Positions 60,763 through 64,000 of a stretch of DNA of 64,000 bases are shown here, piece after piece. Source of the stretch: Bimastos eiseni (taxonomy: Eukaryota; Annelida; Clitellata; Crassiclitellata; Lumbricidae); NCBI GenBank assembly GCA_959347315.1, contig OY365807.1:37163645-37227644 (forward strand), written 5' to 3'. The notes below the pieces were generated by a model, which was given only the letters and a program-made list of their open reading frames with translations, was not told the origin of the DNA and ran no database searches. The stretch's first letter is position 1; the number at the start of each line of letters is the position of its first letter. The position numbers and the translations under genes were made by a program.

Positions 60763-61937
60763 AGTGAGAGGGACAACCTTTTCTGGTGATTTACTAGAAA
60801 ATGGGTTGACAGTCGGTTTCAGTATGATACATGCTGATTCAACCTCTGGATATTGAGGTGAAAGGAAAATATTTTAGCAGTCTACCACTCAGATAGTATT
60901 CTTTTAAGTTGTGGGTTAGTGGTGTCACCAATGAAGAGAAATTGCTCCCTAGAGTATACTTAACCCATCAGACCATTGAAATATAGTCTGTGTTTCCCAT
61001 CAGAAGATCATTGTGCTTCTGCATTCCTGATTAGATGCAGTAGTTGATAGAACTCAAGAACTGATCAACTTTGTTCAGACATGTTCTTTGATGGGGTCAG
61101 GGTTTAGGTGACTGTTCTCAACTCCAGTACTATATATTTCTGTGCATTTTGTATAGTGTCTCAAGCAATTGATTCCTTGCTGCCTTGTGGGTTGTTGTGG
61201 ATGCATGTGGTAGCAGATTTCCAGATGGACAGTTGAACCCACAGAGCCATTTCATCAACTGGGAAATCTTGGACACAGCAAAAGAAGGATGAGAAGTGTC
61301 TTTGGGGTGGACTAAACCTTCGATGATGACAGATGATAACGGAGAGGTCCTCTGATAAATTTAATTTCCTGTGCCCAGGAGGTACTGGTTCGAAGTCCAT
61401 CTGGTCTGTTGAGGACTACTGGCCAATGAGACAACTGTGTAATATAGTCTGTATATACAGTATATACAGTATACAGGTCTCAGGCCATTTGTCATCCTCT
61501 TTACAATGTAGCCAAGGACTCCTGTGTCTGGCTGTTGCTTTCTCTTAGGTCCTGTTACCAGACATGCCTGTTGTCACTGTCAAATGTTGCTGGGATCTGT
61601 GTGATCTGTTTGCTTTTCTATTCATCTGAGCATTACTTGCTAATTGATGAATTGCATAAAAGGCATTTGTCTGTATGTTCAGTGTATTGAAGAGCCAGTT
61701 AGTTACCAGTGTCTAATGTTCAAGCTCATTCCAAAAACCAGAGATATAAACACTTGCTAAAGGTGTTAGAAGGTACACCAGAGGGATGGGCCTGATGAGG
61801 TCACGGAGGTCAAGTCCACCTCTGGTTGGACTTTAGCTCCAGAAAATTCCAGCATATTCTCATTTACTGAAGAAATTCTGCAGAAGTCGATGGTCTGACC
61901 GACGTGACCTATACCATGTGCAGACTGACTCCTACAT

Positions 61938-62215
61938 AGGGTCGTGGGGTCTAGTGTTTAGAGTGCTAGACTGTCAACCGCGGGGTTGGGGGTTCAAATC
62001 CCCACCAGTGCAGAATTTGTGTCAAGATATCTATTTTGCTCCTTGTGCAACCCACAGCCAACTCAACTAAGAAGATACAGCAGGGGAGGAGAGACTGACC
62101 ACCTGCCTTCAAATGCCAAGGCTTAGAAAATGAAGTTGCTAACACTTCATACCCATGGCTGCCTCGAAGACTGATCTTCTCTTCTCCTTCTTCTTTCTGT
62201 TCTTCCTTTTCCTCT
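61938..62215 (+). mobile_element. tRNA-derived SINE, sense copy
   Basis: The head contains GGGGTCTAGTGTTTAGAGTG (A-box region) and GGGGGTTCAAATCCCC (T-arm with B box). The anticodon-stem position (CTAGA / CCGCG around CTGTCAA) and the acceptor ends do not pair, so it is not a functional tRNA gene. The body has CCAACTCAACTAAGAAG and GAAGTTGCTAACACTTCA; the tail is CTTCTCCTTCTTCTTTC. Same family as the antisense copy at 38061-38356. Confidence 0.8.
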
Positions 62216-64000
62216 CACTGACTAGAGTATTATTCTCTGAAGAAAGCTCCTTTATGGAATCAAGTGTTTGTTTTGCTGTCTGCACTTGACAATAAAGTAC
62301 AAAGCAATAAAGAAACTCCTAAGACACTCTGAATGGAGCATTTCATAGAAGGGAGAAAGTGTTGTTGTCAGTGAATTGGTTTTGATAGAATGGTTTGTAC
62401 TGCAGCCCTCGTACTACATTTCTATGACTTTCCTCCTGTTTGCTTCTACCAGTCTCATATACAGTGTTAGTTGCTGTTTGCCTTTCTCTTGCTTTCATAC
62501 CAGGATGTTGGACCTGCCCTACTGGGACCTGATTTCAAATGTAAGCATATGAAAGCAGCTGTAGGTACGGTACATCCATCCATGTAAGGGAGGACATTTG
62601 AACATTTCGTCATCTGACTCATGTAGACTCTGTAGGCAGGCAGACAGTTGCTCTGTGATTGAGCAGTCAGCCTCAGAATTTATGCTAATACACGAGGTCA
62701 GTGAATTTGACCCCACAACTGACTAATAAAGCATTTACAGAATGCATATGCCAGAATACAATTCAGGTGGATGAAGATGACTGATGAAAAAGAGGGCAGT
62801 GAAAAAGCAATGACACAGATGAACTGTTAGCTGGTAATGTAATGTAATGTAATGCACTAATGATAACTTGATTAATTATGCTTTTAGACCCTAAATGGAT
62901 CAAAAGGCATCTGCTAATTAACAATCCATCTATAATGACCCCCTATGTCATGAGACATCCTCTGTCTATTTTGTGTACTAATACTGTATTATCTTATATG
63001 CATTATGTATGTACTGGTATGCATGTATTCAAAGTGTTTATATAGCTCCATTAAGGGATCTTGCAGTCTAACGGATAAGCTGGTGACATTCTTGTTGCTT
63101 TATTGTTGGAATTGTGTTGTCATGGTTGTGCGTTAACAAACAGTTCCTTGACGTCCTGTGAGCAAAATTCTCAGAACTCTGTTGATACTGACTTGTAATA
63201 AACTGCTCCCATTCCTTAACCTTACTTGGCTGGCAAAGTGCTGGACAGTGAACTAAATGTGGCCTATTGTCACTTAACTGACTGTTATGGCTGTCTGTGG
63301 CTTTTTTGAATTGTGGTTACTAGACAATGTATGGCTGTAAACAGTCTGACTATAATCATTGTAAGAGTGCCATTATTAGGATTGTTTCTGGTTTACAACT
63401 GGATGTTTTTATATGAAAAAGTTTATTAGGGTTGTTTATAAGAATAATTATTATGACTAGTAAGATTGGTGGGGTATATGTTGAGAGTAAAGATAGTAGT
63501 AATGTTGTCATCAAGTTGTTATTGATGATGTACATTGTATGGATGGTAGTAATGCTGACTACTTTCTGAGCATGATCTGTGGTTGGGTGCACAGCAGCTG
63601 GTGCTTTGTGACTTGTTTAGCCACTCATGGCTAACATACAAGTGACTGTTTGAGTAGACATGTGACTCTTCTTGCTAGACACTGATTGGTCTACGCTAAT
63701 ATATTTATTTCGCTTCGACCCTTGTGATAATTGTAGAACTGTATATTTATTTTGATATTTAGTCACTGATAGCTCTATGTAGGTTAAAATAAAACTGAGT
63801 TACTCTGGCCCAGGAATGTCAGCCTACTAGTTGAATTTCTGAGTAGTTATGTAATGCTTAATGTTTGAATGGAATTGAGCATCCTAACCTATCTAAGAAA
63901 TGGTAGCTCACAAGGGGAACAAGTATATACGCGTGGTGCTTAGCATGCCCTGTGGGTGGCTCTCAAGTATTAACAGCAAGTATACACACTAGGCTGCAGG
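62216..64000. other. No gene seen
   Basis: T- and G-rich plus strand. A short TAATG tandem (TAATGTAATGTAATG) sits near 62836. Nothing further is supported. Confidence 0.35.

Noticed and set aside
60484..60789. Hydrophobic frames of Leu or Val/Ile repeats
   Set aside because: Artefacts of the TTATTG triplet repeat.
61938..62013. Functional tRNA gene
   Set aside because: The T-arm pairs, but the anticodon stem and acceptor stem do not; a SINE body and tail follow.

Overview
The window is metazoan nuclear DNA. Genes are split by long introns, most of the sequence is AT-rich and CpG-poor, and many transposon remnants are present (non-LTR and LTR retrotransposons, hAT, MITEs, tRNA-derived SINEs), along with long microsatellites. 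A marine invertebrate, perhaps a deuterostome, is my best guess. It rests on the SINE and LINE mix, the ciliary/sperm gene and the overuse of TAGGCCTA; none of these proves a taxon.

Only one host gene can be assembled with confidence. It is a complete four-exon ODF3/CIMAP1-type (SHIPPO-repeat) gene on the minus strand at 1685-4914, 251 codons plus stop. Its second intron uses a GC-AG boundary. Its 5' flank holds a repeat of about 800 bp (5895-6693) that recurs in direct orientation at 20211-21023.

From 6.8 to 10.4 kb there is a stack of elements. A hAT element has an exact 8-bp target duplication. Beside it is a decayed Gypsy-type pol, itself interrupted by a 5'-truncated non-LTR retrotransposon whose target duplication is still visible.

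From 11.1 to 18.1 kb there are non-coding compound repeats: a foldback/MITE element filled with CATG-rich microsatellite, a CpG-rich field of recurring 24-110 bp modules, an inverted-repeat element around a 31-bp minisatellite, and a MITE made of palindromes.

From 18 to 24 kb there are duplicated blocks, a 29-bp exact copy of ODF3 exon 1, a LINE split by a MITE, a 116-bp MITE with an 8-bp target duplication, and a possible first exon of an unidentified gene.

A long minus-strand CR1/L2-group LINE fills 26.6-29.8 kb. From 30 to 64 kb the plus strand is T- and G-rich with few open frames, which fits intron or intergenic DNA. Scattered in it are LINE 3' pieces, an EN+RT LINE at 42.35-45.04 kb, a 412-bp nearly identical internal copy of that LINE at 46.8 kb next to a 14-bp minisatellite, SINEs and microsatellites.

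Except for the ODF3-type gene, no host pathway can be read from the window. The other host-exon candidates (22.8, 32.7-33.6, 41.1 and 58.4 kb) are weak and are marked so.
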